A stretch of 64,000 nucleotides of DNA. Origin: Marsupella aquatica. Its lineage: Eukaryota; Marchantiophyta. Made by a program: the position numbers and the translations under genes. Shown here piece after piece: positions 1 through 10,534 of this stretch. Position 1 is the first letter of the stretch; each line of letters starts with the position of its first letter. Below the pieces are notes generated by a model. That model had not been told where the DNA came from. It searched no databases and was given only the letters and a program-made list of their open reading frames with translations. The stretch is from assembly GCA_973895155.1 (NCBI GenBank), contig OZ316899.1, positions 16,182,001-16,246,000 of the forward strand. The letters are read 5' to 3'.

Positions 1-36
1 GTTTCTTAAACAAAGCATGGAGATTGTCCATTTTTC

Positions 37-450
37 CCTCAACAAGATCCATAATCAGTCATCTAATGTCAAAATTATATTACCATTGGAAGGGTTAACT
101 TCATTTTGAAGAGTAAATTTCATAAAAACTTCAGTTTGTACTTCCATCGGCATATTTTGTTATTTTTGAGAATGGTTAGTTTCAACGGATACCCAACCCA
201 AGTTGGTCAACTATAGAGTAATTGACTCCAACCAGAATATAACATTTCACTAACTCTGGAGATTCTTTTGTCCAGAGTTGAAGGATGGAATTTCCAAAAC
301 ATTCATTTCAAAATTCCAAAAAGGTGATCTGAAATTTCCAAAACTCAAAATTGAAGTTTCCAAAAGCATACTTTTAAATTTCCAAAACCTAGTCCATTGG
401 ATGAATTACAAAAGGCAACGAAAAAAGAGCTCCTTCAAAGGAATGACTGA
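37..450. repeat. Left arm of a diverged inverted repeat pair
   Basis: This stretch is related in inverted orientation to 26340-26650. Shared blocks, in order, are CCCTCAACAAGA (37-48), GGTCAA, ACTCCAA.CAGA, ATTTCACTAA.TCTGGA and several copies of a TTTCCAAAA motif (about 290-390). In the best part (205-275) roughly three quarters of the bases agree by eye. Such arms usually mark the ends of a DNA transposon. The outer edge is uncertain, because no matching target duplication is visible outside CCCTCAACA. Confidence 0.5.
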
Positions 451-1356
451 AATTACATCTTTATAATAAATGGGACACTAATGGTGGTGCCGTACATATA
501 ATTTGATATCCCTTCTCCATGGGACTTCATTGTTGGGTTTTTTGCTAACTGCAACATCATCTTCCGCTAAAGTGACTACAAAGTTGAATCTCAACCTTGG
601 CCAACACATATTTTACTAGACAACTACACTAATCATATCAAGAATATATGTGAACTAACAAATGAAGGATAGTTTTGTCATAGACACCCATTTCTCCTCC
701 TTTGCTCTCTTGGGCCCCCGCCGCCCTCGCCCTCTATCCTAAACTCTGCCCATCTTCCAAAACCCCTGCCAAAGCCTCCCCTCTCCCCTCTGCATTCCGC
801 CATAGCCCAATTGTGTCCGCCTTCAAGCTGAAACGACTCCACCTCTTCTCCTCTCCTTTGCTACTAGGCCAAACTGAAAGGAATGATTCCAGGGTTGCGC
901 ATTGCCTTTTACCCCTCCCTCCCCATGGGGCTAATTCTAATCTATATGAAACATATTCACTAAATTATATCCCTAATATGAACTACTATATCCTACCTAC
1001 TCTTTACTCTAACCTTGAGTTGAGTGTAGAACTCTACAGAATTTTGACGTTTGTCTATGAACGTGGTTGGCTACTTTCACAAACTCCCTAAAATTTGTGG
1101 CGAATATCCCATGCGCAGCTCCTAGGCCTTTTGCGCATTGATTAGTTTCATGCTTAGTGAAGTCTTCCTTACAAGATATCCACAATATGATCTCTATGTG
1201 CCGAGGAGTAAGTTCTGAAGTTGTCAGTTGGAGAACATCATATTTGTGCACTGGCAAGGACACAAAAATCGAGTTAGATTCCCTGAACCCCTGGAGTTGA
1301 GTGTATATCTGTTGATACTGTTTTTGGTCTTTGACTAAACTCAGACTGGACCATTT
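451..1356. other. Intergenic stretch without a supportable gene
   Basis: AT-rich DNA with a C-rich patch near 700-830. On the minus strand an open frame from about 1263 to 1009 continues the direction of the phosphatase-like pseudogene next door and may be its decayed tail, but it shows no recognisable motif. Nothing else can be supported. Confidence 0.4.
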
Positions 1357-2037
1357 TCAAGTGTTTTGCCACAAATACACACGCACATCTCTTGCCAAGG
1401 CTAACTCCTGCAATACTAGTTGAAGTTTGTTGCTTATAAACGTATCTGCATGAAACCCATTATTATTGCCATTGAAGCAATCACAAAACAACGTCAAGTA
1501 TTCGGGGTTAAAGATACTTTAATGAGGTAAATCATCAAGAAGGATGGTGTTGCTGTCATTATAAAGTGCATCTGTCCGATCTCCATTTAAAACGAGGTCA
1601 TCCCAAATATTTTTCAGTAATTTCACAAAGCATTTTTTCCCTTTGTTTCTTCCAGCCCCATAAAATATCCCAGTCAACAAGGCTTTCGCTTCAGTTCTCA
1701 CAAAGACAAATTGATGCTTCTTGTTGGGAAAGACTTTCTCCAAAATCTCATGCACGTTATGATATACAGCACAAGACCATATCCCCACATCAAATGTCTG
1801 AAGACACCATTCAACAAAGCTCCGCATTCCCGGTCTTACATATATGACTCTACTCTTTAGAAACAACGTCTCCCCGTTTTCAGTATTTTTATCTCTAAGA
1901 GACTTTGCTCGCACACCCAATATTTGCACAATATGTAAGACAACATTCATCTCATGTACAAGCAGTTTACGAGGAACGGTGTTTTGTATAATAGTTGCCA
2001 TATTGTATGTTACAATATCTGCAGAGTGACAAAACAA
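1357..2037 (-). pseudogene. FCP1/NIF-type phosphatase-like protein, degenerate
   Basis: The minus-strand frame shows the HAD-superfamily pattern of FCP1/SCP (NIF domain) phosphatases: a stretch VRPG..SFVEWCLQTFDVGIWS, then a K.L.NIWDD region, then the acidic motif NTILLDDLPH. It continues past one in-frame TAA at 1519 into NPEYLTLF and LQ.VLQELALARDVRVYLWQN, as in the family's C-terminal half. The first catalytic motif, normally D.D or D.N in a KLLVLD context, reads KLLVHEMNVVL, so the nucleophilic Asp is gone. Family members remove phosphate from proteins such as the RNA polymerase II tail. This copy should be inactive. It lies just downstream of the methylase/Ulp1 pseudogene on the same strand. 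Confidence 0.7.
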
Positions 2038-2153
2038 TAAATGAACATCAATATTGTAAAGTCAAAGCAAGAGCATAACATCAACTATGATGCATTGCAG
2101 CGTATGGAAATTTGACGATAACCTATTCCACACGAGAATGGTGTAGATCTAAC

Positions 2154-4262
2154 TCAAATCATGACGATAAAGCTTAGAACAAATTTCCTCCTTTCAGCAT
2201 CCATGCCCTTTGCTTTGAAATCAATTGGCTTCTCCTTACTCTGGTAATCGGCAAATTTCATGAAAAACACTCCGGAGTTGTAGTCATTGGTTTGAAGAGG
2301 AATGTCTTTACAAAAGTTTCTCAGCCACGACATAGCATTCAGTTCTTTGTGAGTTCTGAACATGGCTTCATCATCTAGATATCTTGCTAGGTTCTCAAGA
2401 ACTTCAGGGTTATCTCCATGCAACGAATCCAAAATAATAGTCCAGTTTCTTAAGACCCATGTCAATGACGACCAGTGCCCAATGGTTATGTCCTTGATAA
2501 ATAGGGACCATGACCATCTCTACATCAGTTAAAAAGTACTCCAATTTTGAGGTCCACATTTAGACGTCCTAATACTTATATCCATCTCGAGCAAGTTTAG
2601 AATAGAACCAAGTATCAACAGATGAACTTGCGGGAGCTCGCTGCCCGCGGATTCTGCTCTCAAAGCAATCAGACCAAAATAAGCATTCAGAATTTTAGAA
2701 GTTATCCATTGCTCAGGACTTGGACATGCCATCTCGCGGCAAGTTATGACGCATCCACTGATTGTCGACAAAAAAAAATCCTGATCCAAGTTAGGGTTGA
2801 GGCAAAAGTCTATTGCCACATCATTGTTCAGGTTAAGAGAAGTGGGAAAGAGTGAATTGGCACCTGCCTCATTCGCAGGCTCCGCTGCAAGTTCCACAAC
2901 AACATCACCAAAACGTTTGATGATGGGCTCAACCTCGTAGGGACCCTGATTTTCTGCCCAAGTGTGGGGAGTGGATGGATTGACGATGTTAACGGCTTCT
3001 TGAACTCTAGTTACAACCCAAAGGTAATCGGAAGGATCCTTAGACACGACCGGTGCGATATCATTTACAATTGAGTCCACCTCACCAAATGACCCCACAC
3101 GAGGCTCGCATAGAGGGCTATGAGATTGTGGAAGAGATAGAGCTATCCCACCATCATTGTGTTCTTCCTCCATGAGAGGTCCTTCGGAACTCCCTAAGCG
3201 GTAAATTGATCTTTGGGCCTTACCAAATTCCCAAGGACGGTGGATCTGTTTGCTGACATTAATCATACCGACACAAGGATCAGAAAATCTGTTATCATCT
3301 TCTAAACGGGTATGATGAGAGATTGTTCCAGTGATATGATAGTGCCTCCCTTCCTTTGTGCCACTTGCATTAGAGTTTTGCGTTGAGCTGCCTTCCCCTC
3401 CTAGAAGTTTCCATAAGGATTTTGCAAATCGTGTGACACCCTCCACTGACTTGAGATTCTTGGCATAAGTCGTGAGGTCCATCACATTCGCCCTTTCCAA
3501 ACAAAACAAGAAACATTCCCTTTCCAGAAGAAGGGCATTCTTTAAAACTTGCCCACCAGTAAAGAAATCCAACATAATTTCTTCCTTTTTGGAAAATTGA
3601 AGAATGATTGCCTTGATAATTCTGCTGGGCTTAATGTTTGATGTAAAGGTTATGCCACCGGGGGTCCAAAAAGGAATGAGTCTTTGCAAGCAATCTCCAA
3701 GAGCAAATTTTTGCTTTACTGCAACCTCTTGCTTGGAAAGGCCAGCGTAATCTTCTTTGGCTGGTCTTGCACGCTCAAGCTGATCCATGAATTCAGCCAA
3801 GAAATGACCTTGAAACCCTCTGAAATGTTTTTCCCAATCCGGTTCTTGTTCCTGGGAGACTCCAAGGAAAACAATGGACTCAATAATACCCGACATGACA
3901 TACGATGACCGGACTTCTTTCACACTCTTCCAATAGCTTCCATACTCCAGATGAGCATTATAAATCGAAGGTAGATCAGTGACAGCTTCAATAATTCTGG
4001 CCAGCAAGAGACCTGGGTGCACAAAAAACACGACAGTCACCAAGTCGTTGGCGGGGACATTCACGGTAGTCTTCAGGAAATTCAACAGGTCCGATTGTGT
4101 CCAAGTATTATGAATTGAGTGTGTCATATTGACAATAGCAAGTGATGCCATAATCCTCTCCCTACAACTTGTCAAATCAAAAGGAGGCTCCGAGGAAGCA
4201 AGAAGGGGTCCCAGAGTAAAATATTTGATATGGATCCATTCTCTCATGGAAAGTTCCCCCAA
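2154..4262 (-). pseudogene. DNA methylase-like domain fused to Ulp1 (C48) protease domain, frameshifted
   Basis: One open frame (4262-2529) carries a methyltransferase-like half and then the start of a Ulp1 protease. Methylase signs: LASSEPPFDL in the place of the DPPY/DPPF catalytic motif (first Asp changed to Glu), a hydrophobic LVTVVFFVHPGLLL strand, a GSYWKS segment, and an IKPSRII..II segment followed by LDFFTGGQVLKNALLLERE, the SAM-binding motif of N6-adenine/N4-cytosine methylases. Residues from about 500 onward match the Ulp1 N-terminal lobe (REM...SPEQWITSKILNAYFGLI). After a stop and shifts, other frames keep HWALVVID (catalytic His), then LDSLHGDN (Asp), then QTNDYNSGVF, where the catalytic Cys is Ser. 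Ulp1 enzymes cut SUMO-type conjugates. The start is uncertain. At least two frame disruptions make it a pseudogene. Confidence 0.65.
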
Positions 4263-4296
4263 AATTCTTTTGGTAAATATTTTTGTAACCTATTCT

Positions 4297-4593
4297 TCAA
4301 AGGTTCCGACATTTTGCAAAGATTTTGACTAAACTCTTGAAATAAGCATTGTCAACCATTGTGCAACATCGATCCAATTCTTCATTGGTGAAATTAAACT
4401 CGTGGACCACGTCTGACCAAATGGCCCCAACATTGAAAACATTTTTGTAGGTCTCACAATAGTACCGCAAGATTGCACCTTTGAGCTTTTCCGTATACTT
4501 GGCTTTCATCGCAAGATTGGACATTGAAGGTATATCTGTCCTTGCATGTTTTCTCTTCATCAAGAGAACCTCTCCTAATTTAACTTTATTCAA
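4297..4593 (-). pseudogene. Upstream segment of the methylase gene set, function unknown
   Basis: A 98-codon open frame on the same strand, ending 34 bases before the methylase frame and out of phase with it. It is rich in Lys in its first half and ends in a helical stretch (ELDRCCTMVDNAYFKSLVKIF). It shows no recognised domain. Position and strand suggest it is the part of the same protein lying between the ParB-like motif and the methylase domain. Confidence 0.4.
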
Positions 4594-5044
4594 GATGGAG
4601 GTAATGTCGGATTCTTGTGCCCCCTCAAATACCCTTCAAGAATGTCGTCACCGTTAGCTGTTTTGCTTCCCTCTTCTTCCCAGTCATCTCTCCATTGTTG
4701 TCAGGTAAATACCGCACAACCAACTATTGCAGACGGACATCCATAACTTATAGAGGCTCTCTGATGCAAAAAAGGATCCAGTTGTATTTGCTGATGCTAA
4801 TCACTTTCAATGTGACTTTGGCCAACCCTTCGTAATCCTGAAACCCAACAACAAATGGTAAGAACAACACACTTAACCAAACCTTTAGAGAAGGTATCTT
4901 GCATGTGAAATCTCAACCAACACCTTAACAGGTGTTGACCCCGTGAGATTCTTGCACAACAAAATTTGAGGAGGTTGGTAGTCTCAACCAAAGATGGTTG
5001 TGTTCAAGAACTCCAAATGATTTTCCTAGCGGCCATAGTCGAGT
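4594..5044 (-). pseudogene. Downstream half of the ParB-like exon plus a decayed exon
   Basis: The 5044 edge is where the CACTA element cut the gene. Reading minus from 5044, joined to the frame at 15228, the ParB-like motif is completed as SGQHSTMAARKI, followed soon by a stop. A possible splice acceptor (TGGGTTTCAG) near 4842 opens a short frame starting DYEGLAKV. Several stops follow before the 98-codon segment. Decayed coding DNA is the best reading, and exon limits are not certain. Confidence 0.4.
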
Positions 5045-5560
5045 CACTGGTACATATTTTGGGTTTTTCCGATGCTCTTCTTTCGGTCGGCGACACTTTC
5101 CGATACAGAGAAGATCGGTACTCTCCGATTGTCCCCGCATCGGGGATTTACCATACATTCTACATCGGACACATACTGTCCCATACTATTAGAATCGGAA
5201 ATAGTTTCCCATTTAAAAACTATCGGAGAATTTCCCATTCTACCTGCATCGGACAATGAGACTGCCGCGACGCAAGAGGCGTCCGATAAATAAAATATCG
5301 CATGTTGGTTCCGATGAACTGAGGGACGAAACATTTCCGATATTTGTGGAATCGGAAATGTGTTCCGACTTTTGTCCGAAACCATTACAAACGGACGTTG
5401 GTTCCGATGTGGTAAAGATGGAAAAGTTTCCCGATACCTGTAGTATGGCATATGAGTTCCGTTTCTTTTAATATCAGAAATATCGGTTTTCAGTACAGCC
5501 GGGGTTTTTTGAGGGTTTTATCATCTTCCTAGCTTCTAATTAAGGCATGTTTTGTTTCCG
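5045..5560. repeat. Left subterminal motif cluster of the CACTA element
   Basis: About 17 copies of TCCGAT or ATCGGA (with close variants such as TCCGAA and ATCGGG) occur in both orientations over roughly 500 bases. In the En/Spm family such subterminal clusters bind the TnpA protein and are needed for excision. Here the role is inferred from position and density. Confidence 0.85.
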
Positions 5561-5853
5561 ATAGGTTTTTGACTCCATTTCCATTTGAAGTATGTGGGAA
5601 CTCAACTAGGGTCAACTTGAAATGAATTGGAAGCTTTCATTTCATATATATTAAAAGCACAAATATATAGCCACAGCTAGAGCCCAGAGATTTAAGTGGT
5701 ATATATAAGTAAAGTAACATGCAACAAAAAAATGGTAATGACAATGTAGATAACATATATATGCCAAAAAAATCAATACATGGAGGGAAGTGGTCATTAA
5801 TTAGGTCTAGCTAGTGCTAGCTACCTAGATTTTACCATGAAATTCCTAAGTAG
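5561..5853. other. AT-rich 3' flank of tnp2
   Basis: Non-coding AT-rich DNA between the left subterminal cluster and the tnp2 stop codon. It presumably holds the 3' untranslated region and polyadenylation signals of tnp2. No gene is seen. Confidence 0.4.
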
Positions 5854-8800
5854 CTAGTTGTTCTCATTTTCCAAATCTTCCACAACAACTACATTTGGCT
5901 GTTCTTGGACTATGGATCGGGATCGAGGAATGTAAGGCATTACAATGGACCACTCAGGATCATCTGGATAAGGGAGATAGAATGCCTGCTCAAGATTATG
6001 AGGAAATGCAAAAGGATCTGAGGCCCTCCAATTTGAGCTGATGACAGCCCCTGTCTTCAGTCGTGTGAAGCCGCAAGCATCCTCTTCACATGTTCGATTG
6101 TGGCCAACAAGATTCATCCGAAACCATTTGCACTTCAGCACCACCTCTTCCAATGTTGTATGCACATGGTATTTTACAACAAGGATCTCCTCTATCTTTC
6201 CATAGTGAGCTATAGTAGAACGGATGGGATTTGTGTCAGATCTGCTACTTACAGAATCCTGGGTGAACCAACCCATCACCCCACAATCTTGTGTAGCTGC
6301 CCTCTTGTCATCAAGTCGTTCCACACAAAAGTGTCTCCCCTTGGACCACATGGCAGTCCTGGTTGTAACTGTAAGTAGAGGTCCATGAACCAAGGTGCGC
6401 AACTTATCAGTCACCATTGGGAAGTGTGATACACTCTCCCCAGCAGCCACCAAGGCATCCACTTCTAACAACTTCCCCTTCATGTACATGTGGAATTTGG
6501 GAAATAAGCGTGGTTGTCGACTATTGTGCTTATCCTCCTCATAAAATGTGGTCCACTCCCCAACAATCTCTGGAGAGTTATACAACATGAATGCAGTGAG
6601 TTTAGTGCGCTCACTAGGGTCAAGAAGCCGTTCTCCCTTTGCACCTGTCAAACGGTCATCCTCATAGTCTGCTTCTCTTGATGCCTCATCTATCCACCCA
6701 CTTAGAGCATTTGAATCAAGTGTAGCAATAATGTTTGTACAATAAAACATGCTCTCTGCTCCAAGATGACGCTCTGCAATGCTACCTTCCACCCTTGCGC
6801 GATTTGAAACATAGGACTTCATCACTCCCATGTACCGCTCTACCCAGTACATCCAACGACAATGTACAGGGCCTGCAATACCAACCTCACGCACTAGATG
6901 TAGTAGAAAATGAACCTGACCATCAAAAAATGAAGGAGGAAGGGCCCTTTCAAGTTTGCACACAACCTCCACTCCAAACACCTCCATTGCTGCAACCTCA
7001 TCCTCGTTCATCTCCTTTTGACACACCCATCTCAACAACTTACCCAACAACCAAAGGGCATCATGAAGATCCTCACTACCCAATCCAATAATAGCAATTG
7101 GAATAACATGTTGCAATAAGCGATGATAATCATGGGTCTTCAAGAAAGCTGACCATTTTGGAGAGTCAAGTCCACCAAATGCCTTGCAAAGATTGGCACC
7201 ATACCCTGTAGGAAATCGCATAGACCCTATGCGTTTGCGAAACTCGGTCCGCTCACCTCGTGTCAAAACCCAAGGAGGATGAATAGTAAGGGGGGCATTA
7301 TCGGGATCCATAGATGGCCAAAAACCATGAGGGCCATGCATCCCCATCTCTTCACAACTCTCTCTCCAGTTGTTGTCTTTCTCTCCATATAGGTGGCGAA
7401 TCAAGGACCTCCCAACATTTCCTTCAATGTGCATAGGGTCAAATAAATGGTTAAGTGGCATCTCAGCCCAATAAGGCAGTTGTGACAATGCAGACAAACA
7501 AGTCATGCCACACCGGGCATATTGCAATGGGTCATCTGGATTAGATACTCTCTCCCATACCTCTTTCCAATATGCAGGATCTTTTGGAATAGGTTGTGGT
7601 CGTCTGTCTGGTTGGCCATCCTCAGTGTCATATAAAAAGGGATCTCTCCTCCAATCATGGTCTGGAGGGAGGTACTTGGTGTGACCAATATACACTATCT
7701 TCCTCAAGGTCTTTGACTTTGGCCGCGCTATTCCTTCCAAATCAGGTCCACAAGTTGGGCAAGCTTGATATCCTGATGTGGTCAGGCCAGAAATATATCC
7801 AAACCCTGCATATAAATATATATCCCATGCATAAGTAAATAAGTTTATTAAAAGATATATGTGCTTCTAGCTAACTCAATACATAACAAAGTATGCTAGG
7901 TACAGTTGCCTAGCTATGGGAAGGGATAATTTAACAAAGATTCATACCTTGAAGATCATGTATGGTCCACATAAGAATGGCCTTCAACTTAAATTCTCGA
8001 CGTAAGCCCCACGTTTGCACTCGACCATCATAGCAATCCACACCACTCCAAAGCTTTTGTAGCTCCTCAATCAATGGTTGCAAGTACACATCAATTTTTT
8101 TCACTTGCTTAGGACCAGGGATAATCATGGAAAGGAGCAAATGACCCTTCTTCATGGACATCCATGGAGGGATGTTGTAATTAGTAAGGACCACTGGCCA
8201 TAGTGAATATGGTTGGGCCTTACCTGCTAGTGCAAATGGGCTGATGCCATCCGCTGCCAATCCTAGGCGAACATGACGTGGGTCAGTTCGGAACTCACCC
8301 CATCTCTCCTCCACAAACTTGTTTGCAGGGGAGTCAACCATCATGCGCATGGTGGGTGGTTGTGAACTCATATCTGAGCGATTTTGGGAATGCCAAACCA
8401 TATACTTAGCCAACTCAGCACATCTATATTGGTGGCGCAAACGAGGTATAAGAGGAAAGTACCTCATGACCTTCTGAGGAACTTTTCCCGTCAACATGTC
8501 CTCACGATACCTCGGCTTCTCACATGTAGGACATGACGTTGCATCTTTATAAGTGACTCTAAACAGAACGCAATCATTCACGCAAGCATGTATGACTTCG
8601 TACTGCAGACCTATGGACTTCAACACCTTCTTTGCCTCTTTCCAAGAGTCTGGCAAGTTGTTTCCTTTTGGCAAGATACAATCATGCAATGTCCGAAAGA
8701 GATCATCAAGAAGTAGGTTGCTTGCTCCATGTCTTTGCTGCAAGTTCAACAACAACATTATTGCTGAAAGACGAGACAAGCGTGATCCATCAAATATCCG

Positions 8801-9121
8801 AGTTTGCACATGTTGACGTGCTTCCTCCCACTGTTTGGAGGCTGAACTCCTTGAACCTTCTTGATGTGGAAGTGGGACCTCAATGTTCTCCCCATCAGCC
8901 ATGTCATGATCACCATCCTCTATGTCATGGAATTGGTGCATCAAGTCATCCATGGCCCTATCTTCATCAACTCTTGATTGGGAGGCATCTGGTTCCTGCT
9001 CTGGAACATCCGGATCGCCATCTGGTGGTAGAGAGGCATGTCGCCAATCTTCCATGGCCTGCACAAGGTGTTGGCACATAGCTCGTGGTAACACCCCAAC
9101 ATCCGGCTCAACATATGCATT
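5854..9121 (-). CDS. tnp2: CACTA transposase (tnp2 / Transposase_21 family)
   Basis: The catalytic protein of the element, which would cut the CACTA ends in the nucleus. Two exons are clear: 9121-7948 and 7805-5854, separated by a 142-bp GT-AG intron (CTTCAAG/GTATG ... TATGCAG/GG). The first exon has the family's LSRLSAIMLLLNLQ, EAKKVLKSIGL, IHAC.NDC and CPTC.K.RY blocks. The second has ACPTC, the GHTKYLP..H.WR block, LFDPMHIEGNV, HDYHRLLQHVIPIAI, the DUF4218 block FFDGQVHFLLHLV..V...GPVHCRWMY, and a DUF4216-like C-terminus (KCKWFRM; DPFAFPHN). No internal stop is seen in about 1,040 codons. The 9121 edge is a phase-0 splice acceptor (TATGATAG/AATGC), so an upstream exon is expected; the exon at 10534-10304 ends in phase 0 and would fit. 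Confidence 0.92.
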
Positions 9122-9230
9122 CTATCATACAACGCACAAAACAGATATATACGTTTGAGTTAGCCCATGGGTTCCTAAAAAAACTACAATATTCTTATAT
9201 TACTTCAAAAATGGGGAATACACATATGTG

Positions 9231-10534
9231 CTAAGTGTGGCCAGATCGAATGCCCATTTTGGGTGCGTTCCATTCATAGTCACAAAACAACTCATCACCC
9301 GCCCTAATGGTCCGTATGGCTACTGTCATAACATGATCATCCATATGTGTGACATAGTAAGGCGGAGTGGGTGGGCCAAAAATCTGAGCCCACTCTACAT
9401 TAGGCTGGAGTCCACTCCCTCTACCATGTGTACTATTGATGTACCCAGCTATGTTATCTGAACGCACAGGGTCCCCATCAATCATCCTACAATGCCAAGG
9501 CCTCCTTAGGACCTCATCTAGGTCTGAGTCCATCTGCAATGCATATACCCCCCAAGCTGGATGTTGGCGCAAGAGGATGTTCTAACTCTTGGATGTATAC
9601 ACAGGCCCAATGTAAGGGAAAAGGTGTTCCCCATCATAGCCACGACGCCAAGGCTTTGGAGGGACCTCAATGTCCTCCAAAGCAAATAAGCCTAACCCAA
9701 CCTCCCCGCCAAGGGTCAATGCCTTCACTATCCATTGCCGACCCCATATATGTACAGGGATGTCAATGGCTAGGCCACGAGGAATCGCAAAACTCTCAGG
9801 GTCAAGATCCTTGAAGACACTGATTGCCTTTCCCGTCACATATGATAAGCCCAACCTCCCTTCAACTTCTATGTACTCCTCCCCTGGTGGAGGCATAACA
9901 CTCCTTCTAAAGTGCTCATGGGATGGGTCTGTGTCTAGAACTACATGCTGTTGTCGACGTCTATGAGAATGTGGTCTTGTGCGTAGAACCCTAGTAGGGG
10001 GCGGTGCATCATCCCTACCATGCCCCAACTCTACCACTATGGGTTCATGAACAACATCTGCCTGAACATGTGCGGGGGTACATGATTGCTCGGGGTCTTC
10101 AACTGATGATGCAAGCAACTGTCTAGCACCAGCTAGGAATGCATCATGCCATAGTTGACTAGAGACCAATGGAGGACGGGCCCTACAACGCACCTATTCA
10201 ATCATAAACAAACAAAAATTAATACTTGTCTCCTAAAAGGTCTCAAACCAGCCAACTATTATGATAGTGTATCATATATAGCGGAGTTCATGTCAAGCAA
10301 TACCTGGCGAGCTGAATATCCCGGTAAATCACCCTCATGTCGACCATAGTTTTTGATGTGTTCAATGGACTGCCACGCTTGACGAACCACCAGTCCTTTA
10401 CATCTAAGACACCAGCATGGAATAGGGCCTAATGGAGGGGGTGCTCGAGGCTGTTGAGGGGGAGGAGGAATGTCCCCCTCAGAGGAAGACAAGTCAGAGT
10501 CGGAATCTGTATCCAAACTCTCAGAAGTCGACAT
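9231..10534 (-). pseudogene. SET-domain protein encoded by the CACTA element (one in-frame stop)
   Basis: Two exons, 10534-10304 and 10193-9231, joined in phase 0 through a 110-bp GT-AG intron (GCCAG/GTATTG ... GAATAG/GTGCG). Exon 1 is Ser/Pro-rich, then has CWCLRCKG...IEHIKNYGRHEG, which recalls the Zn-binding Transpos_assoc start of CACTA proteins. Exon 2 ends in a SET methyltransferase fold: GLGLFALEDI, FPYIGPVYTS, AGYINSTHG...PNVEW (the place of the N-H-S.C.PN knot), and TIRAGDELFCDYEW. SET proteins move methyl groups from SAM to lysines, mostly on histones. A single TAG at 9579-9581 interrupts an otherwise open frame and looks like a C-to-T change from CAG. The gene lies between tnp2 and its divergent partner. 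A role in chromatin control of the element is inference. Confidence 0.8.

Noticed and set aside
702-1091. Pro-rich plus-strand ORF
   Set aside because: No motif and no supporting splice or promoter signal; composition follows a local C-rich patch.
5044-5451. 135-codon minus ORF at the CACTA left end with repeated SDAxxxGN-like text
   Set aside because: It is a translation of the subterminal ATCGGA repeats, not a gene.
6735-7091. Plus-strand ORF inside tnp2
   Set aside because: Antisense shadow; low-complexity Pro/Ser composition and no motif.
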